Assembly (NCBI RefSeq): GCF_038005985.1
Contig: NZ_JBBOUI010000001.1
Location: forward strand, 701,501-765,500
Direction: 5' to 3'
Origin: Solibacillus sp. FSL R7-0682
GTDB lineage: Bacteria; Bacillota; Bacilli; Bacillales_A; Planococcaceae
Length of the DNA stretch: 64,000 bases
This document shows, one piece after another, positions 56,152 to 64,000 of this stretch. The position numbers and the translations under genes were made by a program. Under the pieces are notes generated by a model. It saw only the letters and a list, made by a program, of their open reading frames with translations. It did no database searches and was not told the DNA's origin. Every line of letters starts with the position of its first letter. Position 1 is the first letter of the stretch.

Positions 56152-56198
56152 GGGAGTGGTCTATATTAGTGCTCTATGTATTAATATAGATCACTCCC
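56152..56198. repeat. 17-bp inverted repeat in the gap 55988-56479
   Basis: GGGAGTGGTCTATATTA and TAATATAGATCACTCCC with a 13-bp loop and one G-T pair. No T run follows. No gene lies in this gap. Confidence 0.65.
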
Positions 56199-56295
56199 GA
56201 TATACGCATGGAAATTGACATTGAGAGAGCGTACTGATGACACCACTTCTTAGCCATCAGCAACTTTCGAGTGGGGATATTAATAAAAATGTAAA

Positions 56296-56344
56296 AAGCC
56301 TGGTAGTGCCTTATCTAATAAGGTATCTGCCAAGCTTTTTTTTG
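56296..56344. terminator. Long terminator hairpin
   Basis: AAGCCTGGTAG..CCTTAT pairs with ATAAGG..CTGCCAAGCTT, followed by a run of Ts. It lies between the EVE-HNH gene and the converging int gene. Confidence 0.75.
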
Positions 56345-56479
56345 ATTAATGTATAAATAAAAGGGGGTAGTTTTAACGATTGCATTACTTATTGTGAAAA
56401 TCTGTTTAAAGATAGAGAAAGAAAAAGTGCCAAAATACAAATGTACTTTGGCACGAATCGAGATTCAATTAACGTTCTT

Positions 56480-57649
56480 TTATGCAGCTCGTTTAAATGG
56501 CTTTACTAATATACCCCCTAATTCGGGAATGCAATGAATATACGTATCTACTGTTGTTGTTATGTCTGTGTGACCTAAGAAATGTTGAATGAATTTTACA
56601 TCATTCGTTCGATAATAGATGCGGGTAGCACAAGAGTGACGTAAGCCATGAATTGATACAAGTTTTAATCCGTGTTGAGTTTGGAACTTTTTTAACCAGG
56701 TATTTAACTTGCTATTATTGTAAAAAGTATTTTTATTGTTTGGGAAGATAAATTGCTTATCGCCTTGATGCTCAAGACTTTGCCACTTTAATTGCTCTTC
56801 CTGAAGTTCCTTCCATTTTAATAAAGCTTGGAAAGTTTCTTCATCAATATCAAGTGTTCTTTCATACGAGTTTTTTGTGCTTTTAATATAAGGCTTATTC
56901 GATTCGTCCGTACCAATAGCTTGATGAATGCGGATTTTTTTGTTTGGAAAATCAATATCTTGCCATTGCAGTGCAAGTAGTTCCCCTTTGCGTAAGCCTA
57001 AATTTACAAACACTAGAAAAATTGCGATTTTTGATATATCATCTGTTGTTTTCAGTTTTTCAATAAATAAATCTATTTCATCAGATGTATAGAACAGTTT
57101 ATTACCTTGTGCATTATCTCTCTTTCTTCCTTCTTTTTTTTCCCATACTCGTAAATCTTTGATTTTAACGGGATTTTTTATAATGAAATCGTCATAGACA
57201 GCTTGTTCTAAGCATTTTTTTAGTTCGATTGCTACCTTTGATGGTTTTTGTAATTTTTCTTTCCATACTTCAAAAGATCGCAATGTAACTTGGTGAGAAA
57301 TATTTTTAAGCTTTAAATCTCCGTAAAAAGGTAGGATGTGGTTTTTGAAAATACCTTTAATTTTCCCTAAAGTACTTTTTTCGAGTGAACAATTTTGAAG
57401 ATATCTTTCATAGTAAGAATGATAGAATTGCTCAAATGTAAGGTTTGGATTGTCAGTATCATTTCGTTGTAGCATTTCTGCTTGCTTTTGAGCATAAAAA
57501 GCTTTTGCTTCTGTTTTTGTTTTAAAACCACGCTTTGTAATGTCGATTTGCTTTTTCGTATAAGGATCGATACCCCCATACATTTTCACCATATAATGAG
57601 GAACGCCTCTTTTCATATATTCTTTAACTGCTTTGTCCATTGTTGTCAT
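56480..57649 (-). CDS. Tyrosine recombinase (fourth integrase)
   Basis: 389 residues, same three-domain class as the E2/E3 integrases but more distant: YMVKMYGGIDPYTKKQIDIT, FEQFYHSYYERYLQNCSLEK, LGLRKGELLALQWQD, IHGLRHSCATRIYYR, LGHTDITTTVDTYIHC. AAGGAGA before the ATG at 57649 decides the start. Its own att site is not recognised: the ssrA core is absent nearby. It may mark a separate element inserted in or after E3. Confidence 0.9.
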   Translation of the reverse strand: MTTMDKAVKEYMKRGVPHYMVKMYGGIDPYTKKQIDITKRGFKTKTEAKAFYAQKQAEMLQRNDTDNPNLTFEQFYHSYYERYLQNCSLEKSTLGKIKGIFKNHILPFYGDLKLKNISHQVTLRSFEVWKEKLQKPSKVAIELKKCLEQAVYDDFIIKNPVKIKDLRVWEKKEGRKRDNAQGNKLFYTSDEIDLFIEKLKTTDDISKIAIFLVFVNLGLRKGELLALQWQDIDFPNKKIRIHQAIGTDESNKPYIKSTKNSYERTLDIDEETFQALLKWKELQEEQLKWQSLEHQGDKQFIFPNNKNTFYNNSKLNTWLKKFQTQHGLKLVSIHGLRHSCATRIYYRTNDVKFIQHFLGHTDITTTVDTYIHCIPELGGILVKPFKRAA

Positions 57650-57694
57650 TAGAATGATCTCCTTTTGTGTTTTTTTTGTGTTTTCCATTATTTT

Positions 57695-58051
57695 TTATGC
57701 TTGTACATTTTTTAAAAAGTGATTTATTTCCGTTTTGGAAAATCGCTTGCTTCGACCAATTGAATTAAATTTAAGCCCTTCATCAATAAGCTTTTGTAAG
57801 CTTTTGTAGGAAATTCCTATATAGTCGCAAGATTCCTGAACGTTTAGCCACTCTTTAGCTGTAAACTCATTATGCTGTGCAAATGTTTCATCAAGGTTTT
57901 TATCAGGAGAAAATCCAAGCTTTTTTCCAAGGTAAGAATCAAGCTTTGTATCAAGGATCGATTCAATGTTTTTTTCAAGGATTTTTTCAAGGCTTTGAGT
58001 AATTAAGCTTTCAATTTTTTCTTCGATTGATTTTTCAATAGTTAGTTCCAT
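57695..58051 (-). CDS. Excisionase-like protein with long helical N terminus
   Basis: 118 residues. The C-terminal half is a MerR/Xis-type winged helix (EWLNVQESCDYIGISYKSLQ, GLKFNSIGRSKRFSKTEINH); the first 60 residues are an extended amphipathic helix (LITQSLEKILEKNIESILDT) suggesting oligomerisation. ACGGAGG precedes the ATG. Same xis-int order and spacing as in E2. Confidence 0.75.
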   Translation of the reverse strand: MELTIEKSIEEKIESLITQSLEKILEKNIESILDTKLDSYLGKKLGFSPDKNLDETFAQHNEFTAKEWLNVQESCDYIGISYKSLQKLIDEGLKFNSIGRSKRFSKTEINHFLKNVQA

Positions 58052-58115
58052 TTGTTAGTTCCTCCGTAATAGGTAGTAGTGTTATTAAGCAATGAATGTT
58101 GCTAAAGTGTTAATA

Positions 58116-58480
58116 CGACATTCTATACACTTGCAGAAAAGATGATTCAAAAAAAAGTGTCGTACACATCCAATCGGCAGTTATAAAAAATGACGCTTGT
58201 TAAATTATTACTGCGACACTCTATACACTTGCAGAAAGGATAATTCCAAAAAAAAACGTCGTACACATCCAATCGGCAGTTTTAAATAATGAAGCTTGCT
58301 GAAGCATTACTACAACACTCTATACACTTGCAGAAAAGATAATTCCAAAAAAAGTGTTGTACACATCCAATTGGCAGTTACAAAGAATGAAGCTTGCTTG
58401 CATTACTACGACACTCTATACACTTGCAGGAAAGATGATTCACAAAAAAGTGTCGTATACATGGAATTAGCTATTGATTA
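58116..58480. repeat. Tandem repeat family A, four units of about 98 bp
   Basis: Units start at 58116, 58214, 58313 and 58409 with CGACACTCTATACACTTGCA or close variants. Each has internal complementary arms CGACACT and AGTGTCG about 45 bp apart, so each unit can form a hairpin, and ends GTACACATCCAATCGGCAGT. Changes on one arm are partly matched on the other (unit three has CAACACT and AGTGTTG), which suggests the pairing is selected. Confidence 0.85.
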
Positions 58481-58750
58481 GAATTCTAAGTAGGGTAGAA
58501 ACTAGAATTAAGATAATTAAATTGTTTACTTCTAAACATTTATATTAGGTAGCTATGGTGTTTGATTGGAAATTTAAGATTCGAGGAGAAGGATTACAGG
58601 GAGATGTTCATTTTGTAATTTAGGGTTGGAACCGACACAAAATGTCATGTTAAGTATAAGAAAGTTGATGCTAAAGCATCCGAAGTAAAGAAAGTAATTC
58701 TTAGGGCGAACTACTTACATCTATTGAGGTCTACATACCAATTTCTTTTA

Positions 58751-60115
58751 ATTAACAGTGTTTTTATATTCCATGATACGTGCTAATAAACGTAATGGTA
58801 TTAGCGAGCTTGGAGCTAATGTAATCTTTAAAGGTCGCTTGTAGTGATTCTACAATAAGTAGGCTTAGGCACGCATGAATGTACAGAGATATACCTGCTC
58901 CTAGTTCGAAAAAGGAAACGAGTGAGTGCACACATATAGGAATTTTTGTATAAAGTTTTCATATTTTAGACGCAATTGTGGCATTCCTGCTGCAAAGCCA
59001 ACTAAATTCTAAGCCAATAAATTCAAACAAATAGGGGATATAAGAGCATTCAGATCAGCTGATACATTTGAGGTCTGAGTGCCTTTTTCTTTTTAATTAA
59101 TAGTGTTTGGTTTTTCCATAATACGTGCCATTAAACGAAATGGTATAAGCGTGCTCGGAGTAAGAGTAATCCTTAAAGTATGCTTGTAGTAGTACGATAA
59201 CAGGTAGGTTTAAGCACGGACGTATATACAGCAAAACCTGCCTCTAGTTCGAAGGGAAAAGCGAGTGTGTACACACATATAGGAATTTGTTGTACAAAGT
59301 TGTCACAATTTGGACACAATCGAAACGTGTCAGCCGTTACGTAAAGCCAACTAAACACTAGGCAAATAATTTTCAACAAATAGGGGCTATAAGGGGATTT
59401 AGGTCAGCAGCTAAATTTGAGGTCTAAATGACTTTTTCTTTTTAATTAATAGTGTTTTGATATTCCGTAGTACGTGCTAGTAAACGAAATGGTATAAGTG
59501 GGCTTGGGGCAAAACTAATTCGTAAAGCCCGCTTGTAGTAGTACGATAACAAGTAGGCTTACACACGGACGAATGTACGTCAATACCTGCACCTAGTTCG
59601 AAGGGAGAAACATCTGTGTACACACATATAGGAATTTGTTGTACAAAGTTGTCACAATTCAGACACAAATGTAATGTACCTGAAGAAAGATCAACTAAAT
59701 TAAAAGCTGCAAACCAATAGGGGCTATAAGAGTATTCGGATCAGCAGATATATTTGAGGTCTAAATGACTTTTTCTTTTTAATTAACAGTGTTTTAATAT
59801 TCCGTGGTACGTGATAGTAAACAAAATGGCATAAGCGTGATTGGAGTGAGAGCAACTCGTAAAGCTCGCTTGTAGTGATCCACCAACAAGTAGGTTTACG
59901 CACGTACGAATGTACAGCAATACCTGCCTCTAGTTCAAAGGAGGAAACAAGTGCGTTCACACATATAGGAATTTGTTGTACACAGTTGTCACATTTTAGA
60001 CACAAATGAAATGTACCAACCGTTACGGAATGCCAATAATTGCAAACAAATAGTGGCTATAAAAACTTTCGCCCCAGCAGCCACATTAGAGGTTTAAATA
60101 CCAATTTATCTTTAA
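58751..60115. repeat. Tandem repeat family B, four units of about 340 bp
   Basis: ATTAA(C/T)AGTGTTT marks unit starts at 58751, 59096, 59445, 59782 and a final partial at 60115 (periods 345, 349, 337, 333). Shared landmarks are ACACATATAGGAATTTGTTG, CTAGTTCGAAGG and AATAGGGGCTATAAG. Three units keep a minus-strand open frame with similar sequence, but with a TTG or no clear start and no ribosome site. Confidence 0.85.
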
Positions 60116-60180
60116 TTAATAGTGTTTTGATTTTATACTGCCAAATAGTTATATAACATATATTCAACTTATATCGAAAA

Positions 60181-60560
60181 GTCATAGGGTGCTTCTTGGA
60201 TATTAGTGCCACAATTATATGGGAAATGATAAAAGTTATACATTTATACCACATATATATAACTTATATCGAAAAAGTCATAGGGTGCTTCTTGGATATT
60301 AGTGCCGCATTTATATGGAAAAGGATATAAGTTAAACAACAAATATATAACATTTATACAACAAATATATAACTTATACCAAAAGTCATAGGGTGCTTCT
60401 CGGATATTAATGTCATATTTATATGGAAAAGGATATAAGTTATACAATATTTATATAACATATATATAACTTATATCGAAAAAGTCATAGGGTGCTTCTT
60501 GGATATTAATGCCGCATTTATATGAAAAAGGACATAAGTTATATAACATTTAAACAACAC
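60181..60560. repeat. Tandem repeat family C, four units of about 100 bp
   Basis: GTCATAGGGTGCTTCT marks units at 60181, 60277, 60385 and 60484. Between them are runs of TTATATAACTTATA. Degenerate copies continue to about 60780 (GCCATAGAGGTTTCTTG). Confidence 0.85.
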
Positions 60561-61330
60561 TTATATAACTTCTATACAACTGTTATATAAGTTTAAAGTA
60601 AATTCAATAGGAAGAGAATGACCGAAAAAACTACAATTACATTCTTCCAATGAAAAAGTTCATACATAGTAAAATAATGTAAAAAAGTTATATAACACTT
60701 ATATAACTTATGCCAAAAACAATATAAGTTACTTAACATTTATACAACTTATATAAAAAAGCCATAGAGGTTTCTTGAATTCAAGCTACATTTATAAAAA
60801 AAGAGGGATTATTGCTGGAAGGAAATTACAGGGGAAACTATTAAATAATTATTCCAGTAAAAATGGGGTTAAATAGCTATGGAAGGATTCGACTAAAAAA
60901 ACTATTATTTTATTCCTCCAAGGATTTTAGCGAAAAAAAGAGAAAAAAACTCGGAAAAAATTTTTAAAATTTTTTCTCAAGAATACTTTAGTACCAAGGG
61001 TTGAGTAGCATTTTTGCTTCGGCAATATCCCCCTAACCAATCGCTTACACGTAAGGGATTGCTTACTGTATGAAGTTTTTTACATGACTTTACACTCTTT
61101 CGATAATAATTAAAAATTATATTAGTCCATATTAGTTAATAATTCTTAATTCATGATTCTTAGCTAAATTTTTCAATGTGATATTTCTAATAATTCCCTG
61201 TTAAATTACAATGTAATTAGGAGCCATATGAACGATTAAATGTTATGAATCACAATTACCGCGAATCCTGAAATAGGAAACAATTTAAACTAAATTTTAA
61301 CGGTAAAAAAATCTGTAAGGAGTGTTTAAA
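60561..61330. other. AT-rich leader region before the SNF2 helicase gene
   Basis: 770 bp without a gene: long A/T tracts, scattered TTATATAACTT copies from the repeat family before, and an AT-rich hairpin (AAAAAATTTTTAAAATTTTTT, near 60955-60975). The promoter of the helicase gene must be here but I cannot fix it. Confidence 0.5.
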
Positions 61331-64000
61331 GTGACAACACCGTATCATGCAAAATATTTTGCACATGAATTAACACGTATTACATCTGGGGAGGGGATAG
61401 AGAAGCTTTCTCAATCATTATTTGATGCAAATGTAGATTTAAATCCACATCAAATAGAAGCAGCATTATTTGCATTTAAATCACCTTTATCAAAAGGGGT
61501 ACTTCTGGCTGATGAAGTGGGTCTTGGAAAAACAATAGAAGCAGGATTAGTACTCTGTCAGTATTGGGCTGAGCGAAAAAGAAAATTGATTATTATTTGT
61601 CCTGCATCATTAAGAAAACAGTGGAGTAATGAATTAGAAGAAAAATTTAATTTACCAACACTAATTTTAGAATCGTCATCTTTTAATCGATTTGTAAAAG
61701 AAGGAATGAGTAATCCATTTAATCAAAATAAAATCATTATTACTTCTTTTCAATTTGCAAACCGCAAAAAAGAGCAAATACGTTTAACTAATTTCGATTT
61801 GGTTGTGATAGATGAGGCTCATAAATTACGAAATGTGTATCAAACAAAAAATAAACTTGGAAAGGGAATAAAATGGGCTATCGAAGATTCAAAAAAAATA
61901 CTGTTAACTGCAACCCCTCTTCAAAACTCACTTATGGAACTTTACGGTTTATCAACATTGATAGATGATCATTTATTTGGAGACGTTACTTCATTCCGTA
62001 ATCAATATGTAAAAGGAGAACAAGATCTAAATGAACTAAGGGGTAGATTAAAAGACTTTACAAATAGAACGTTAAGATCTCAAGTGCAAGAATATATTCG
62101 TTATACGGAAAGAAAGACGATAACTGTTCCCTTTACGCCAGCTGACAATGAATATGAACTTTACCAATTAATTTCTGAATTTTTATTAAGAGAAGATACA
62201 TATGCAATACCTAAACGACAAAGAGTATTAACCACACTGATATTGAGAAAGTTACTAGCATCATCATCATATGCAATTGCAAATACATTAAAAACAATTA
62301 AGGAACGTCTCTTATTACAATACAATAATCAAGAGTATCAAGATTTAACAAATCTAAGTTCTGAAATTATTTTCGATGATGAGATGGAATATGACATTTT
62401 AGAAGAACTAGAAGATGAAACAGAAGATGAAGAAATCATTGAAGATGAACCAAGTCTATCAATGGAAAAACTCAAAAAGGAAATTGAAGAATTAGAGGAT
62501 TTAGAACAACGTGCCAGAATAATACAAGTGGATAGTAAAAGTAAAGCGTTACTTACAGCTATAGAAACAGGTTTTAAGGAAATGGCATCTATGAATGCTA
62601 AAAGAAAAGTACTAATTTTCACTGAGTCAAAAAGAACTCAACAATACTTGAAAGATTTTTTAGAATCAAATGGCTACGCAAACAAGGTTGTTTTATTCAA
62701 TGGTACAAATACGGATGTAGAATCAAAACAAATTTACGAAAAATGGCTGATTAATGATGAAAATGCACAAAATATAAGTGGCTCTAAAACAGCTGATAAA
62801 AGACAAGCGTTAATTGACCATTTTAAAAATTATGCAGAAATTATGATTGCAACAGAGTCTGCAGCAGAAGGTGTAAACCTTCAATTCTGTTCTTTAATTA
62901 TTAACTATGATTTACCTTGGAATCCACAGCGTATTGAACAACGAATTGGGCGTTGTCATCGCTATGGTCAAAAACATGATGTAGTAGTTATTAACTTCCT
63001 TAATAAAAGAAACGAAGCAGATATAAGAGTATTGGAGCTTCTACAAGATAAGTTTAATTTATTTGCAGGAGTATTAGGGGCATCAGATGAAGTATTGGGT
63101 ACAATTGAATCTGGTGTAGATTTTGAAAAACGTATTTTATCAATATATCAACAGTGTAGAACGCCAGAAGAAATTAATTTAGCGTTTAAACAATTACAAG
63201 ATGAATTAGAAGATCAAATAAAAAATAAGTTAGACGACACGCATCGAAGCTTACTTGAACATTTTGATGAAGATGTACATCAACGTCTAAAGATGCATGT
63301 ATCGGAAACTGTGCTACATTTAGACCGTTTCAGTCAAATGTTTTGGAATGTAACATCATATATGTTGAAGCCCTATGCAACTTTTGATGAAAAGACGTAC
63401 TCGTTTGAAGTGATAAAGCCTATACCATCTATTGAAAATAGTAATGGTAATTATCAATTGAAAATGAAAGAAAGATCTTTACAAAAGAAAACACATCAAG
63501 TGTATAGGCTGTCCCATCCAATTGGGGAAACTGTCCTTGAAATGAGTAAACTATTAAATACAGAATGTTATGAAGTTATTTTTAATATTTCAAATCATCC
63601 AACTAAAATTTCAGTAATTGAAAATTTAAAAGGTCAACGGGGGTATTTGATACTAAAAAAGCTAATAATTGTTTCTTATCAACGAGAAGAATATTTGCTG
63701 TTTAATGGATTTACTTTAGATGGTCAAACCGTTGAACCAGATATTTTTGAAAAAATGTTTAATTGTAATGCTGTTGTAAATGAGGATGTGAAGGTAAATC
63801 ATGAATTGATGCATCGATTGAAGCAGGATAGTAAACAACATGTATCTGCAACAGTTAATAAATCGCTTGAGAACAATCACCGCTTTTTCAATGAGGAGCG
63901 AGAAAGACTAGAAAAATGGGCAGATGACATGATGTATAGCGTGGAAAAAGAGTTACAGGATCTTAAGGTGAAAATTAAAGAAGTTAAAAGAAAATCCAGA
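61331..64000 (+). CDS. SNF2-family DEAH helicase, 5' part (runs off the window)
   Basis: 890 codons visible, no stop before the window ends. GTG start with AAGGAG nine bases upstream. Motifs: LLADEVGLGKTIEAGLVL (Walker A, about 58-75), VVIDEAHKLRN (DEAH at 161-164), LLTATPLQNS, ATESAAEGVNLQFCS, NPQRIEQRIGRCHRYGQ (motif VI, about 530-546). An acidic insert (about 350-390) divides the two motor lobes. The C-terminal part has long charged coils. It is of the RapA/SNF2 type seen as first gene in anti-phage loci such as DISARM and related helicase-methyltransferase systems; the partners lie outside the window, so the system cannot be named. Confidence 0.85.
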   Translation, partial: MTTPYHAKYFAHELTRITSGEGIEKLSQSLFDANVDLNPHQIEAALFAFKSPLSKGVLLADEVGLGKTIEAGLVLCQYWAERKRKLIIICPASLRKQWSNELEEKFNLPTLILESSSFNRFVKEGMSNPFNQNKIIITSFQFANRKKEQIRLTNFDLVVIDEAHKLRNVYQTKNKLGKGIKWAIEDSKKILLTATPLQNSLMELYGLSTLIDDHLFGDVTSFRNQYVKGEQDLNELRGRLKDFTNRTLRSQVQEYIRYTERKTITVPFTPADNEYELYQLISEFLLREDTYAIPKRQRVLTTLILRKLLASSSYAIANTLKTIKERLLLQYNNQEYQDLTNLSSEIIFDDEMEYDILEELEDETEDEEIIEDEPSLSMEKLKKEIEELEDLEQRARIIQVDSKSKALLTAIETGFKEMASMNAKRKVLIFTESKRTQQYLKDFLESNGYANKVVLFNGTNTDVESKQIYEKWLINDENAQNISGSKTADKRQALIDHFKNYAEIMIATESAAEGVNLQFCSLIINYDLPWNPQRIEQRIGRCHRYGQKHDVVVINFLNKRNEADIRVLELLQDKFNLFAGVLGASDEVLGTIESGVDFEKRILSIYQQCRTPEEINLAFKQLQDELEDQIKNKLDDTHRSLLEHFDEDVHQRLKMHVSETVLHLDRFSQMFWNVTSYMLKPYATFDEKTYSFEVIKPIPSIENSNGNYQLKMKERSLQKKTHQVYRLSHPIGETVLEMSKLLNTECYEVIFNISNHPTKISVIENLKGQRGYLILKKLIIVSYQREEYLLFNGFTLDGQTVEPDIFEKMFNCNAVVNEDVKVNHELMHRLKQDSKQHVSATVNKSLENNHRFFNEERERLEKWADDMMYSVEKELQDLKVKIKEVKRKSR

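Larger units (their letters stand above)
46321..64000. mobile_element. Island E3 (right end not seen; may contain a further element)
   Basis: Starts at the third att core, with a terminator and an integrase of the E2 type beside it. The rest is defence-type and unknown genes, a second int/xis pair at 56480-58051 and repeat arrays. I found no further copy of the ssrA core up to 64000, so either E3 runs past the window or later parts belong to a different element. Confidence 0.55.

Noticed and set aside
58116-58480. Four regularly spaced units resembling a CRISPR array
   Set aside because: The whole unit is repeated with no alternation of constant repeat and unique spacer, the period is about 98 bp, and no cas genes are near.
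58296-58481. 61-codon open frame on the plus strand
   Set aside because: It is a product of repeat family A (it repeats itself internally) and has no ribosome site.
59173-60447. Five minus-strand open frames of 63-93 codons
   Set aside because: They follow the repeat periods of families B and C, lack ribosome sites and mostly lack ATG starts. Kept only as a finding.
62338-62622. 94-codon minus-strand frame rich in Ser
   Set aside because: It is the antisense of the acidic insert of the SNF2 helicase.
46321-64000. A fourth ssrA-end att copy to close E3
   Set aside because: I read the stretch for TTCGACTCCC and GTCTCC cores; only partial chance matches were seen (for example near 52788), none extended.

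Overview
The window reads as the chromosome of a low-GC Gram-positive of the order Bacillales, probably the Lysinibacillus/Solibacillus side (Caryophanaceae/Planococcaceae). The basis is the gene order gpmI-eno ... secG-est-rnr-smpB-ssrA, strong AGGAGG-type ribosome binding sites, AT-rich intergenic DNA and a tmRNA tag (GKQQNLAFAA) of Bacillus type. The genus is inferred from gene content and is not proven.

1-15102 is core chromosome. It holds the end of gpmI, eno, a 103-bp tandem repeat, a frameshifted NERD nuclease-like gene, an Asp/Asn-rich lipoprotein, and a divergent iron-uptake locus. That locus is a siderophore ABC transporter facing two ThuA-like unknown genes, with a perfect Fur box lying between the -35 and -10 of the transporter promoter. 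Then come secG, est, rnr, smpB, a small AraC-type regulator and ssrA (tmRNA).

From the 3' end of ssrA rightward the DNA is accessory. The ssrA end occurs three times in direct orientation (15071, 31532, 46297), which delimits islands stacked in tandem. Island E1 (about 15103-31563) looks like a phage satellite or much-reduced prophage. It has an integrase, a repressor/operator switch, a RepL-like winged-helix replication protein, an HNH nuclease, a small-terminase-like protein, a shortened tape-measure protein and a second small tyrosine recombinase, with terminators between many of the genes. Island E2 (about 31563-46320) has an integrase, an excisionase-like protein, HTH regulators and a rolling-circle-type Rep. 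Its cargo is a LlaJI-like restriction-modification system (two m5C methyltransferases, a McrB-like NTPase and a LlaJI/McrC-like nuclease subunit) plus a TIR protein paired with a small membrane protein. The palindromic promoter/operator of the RM operon carries two GACGC sites, the known LlaJI target.

Island E3 starts at 46321 and its right end is not seen. It begins with a third integrase related to that of E2. It carries a MazF/PemK-like toxin domain protein, a cyclic-phosphate-type receiver protein, a serine recombinase, and a retron-like unit (structured leader RNA, small membrane protein, reverse transcriptase) followed by an EVE-HNH type IV restriction enzyme. A fourth integrase/excisionase pair (56480-58051) follows, possibly marking another nested element, and then about 2.5 kb of gene-free DNA built from three different tandem-repeat families. 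The window ends inside a large SNF2-family helicase (61331 onward), probably the first gene of another defence operon.

Taken together, ssrA here is an integration hotspot that has accumulated several anti-phage systems of different types. The best candidates for little-described biology are the TIR/membrane-protein pair, the retron unit with its small membrane partner, the satellite-like E1 with a shortened tape-measure protein, and the repeat-filled block next to the fourth integrase.
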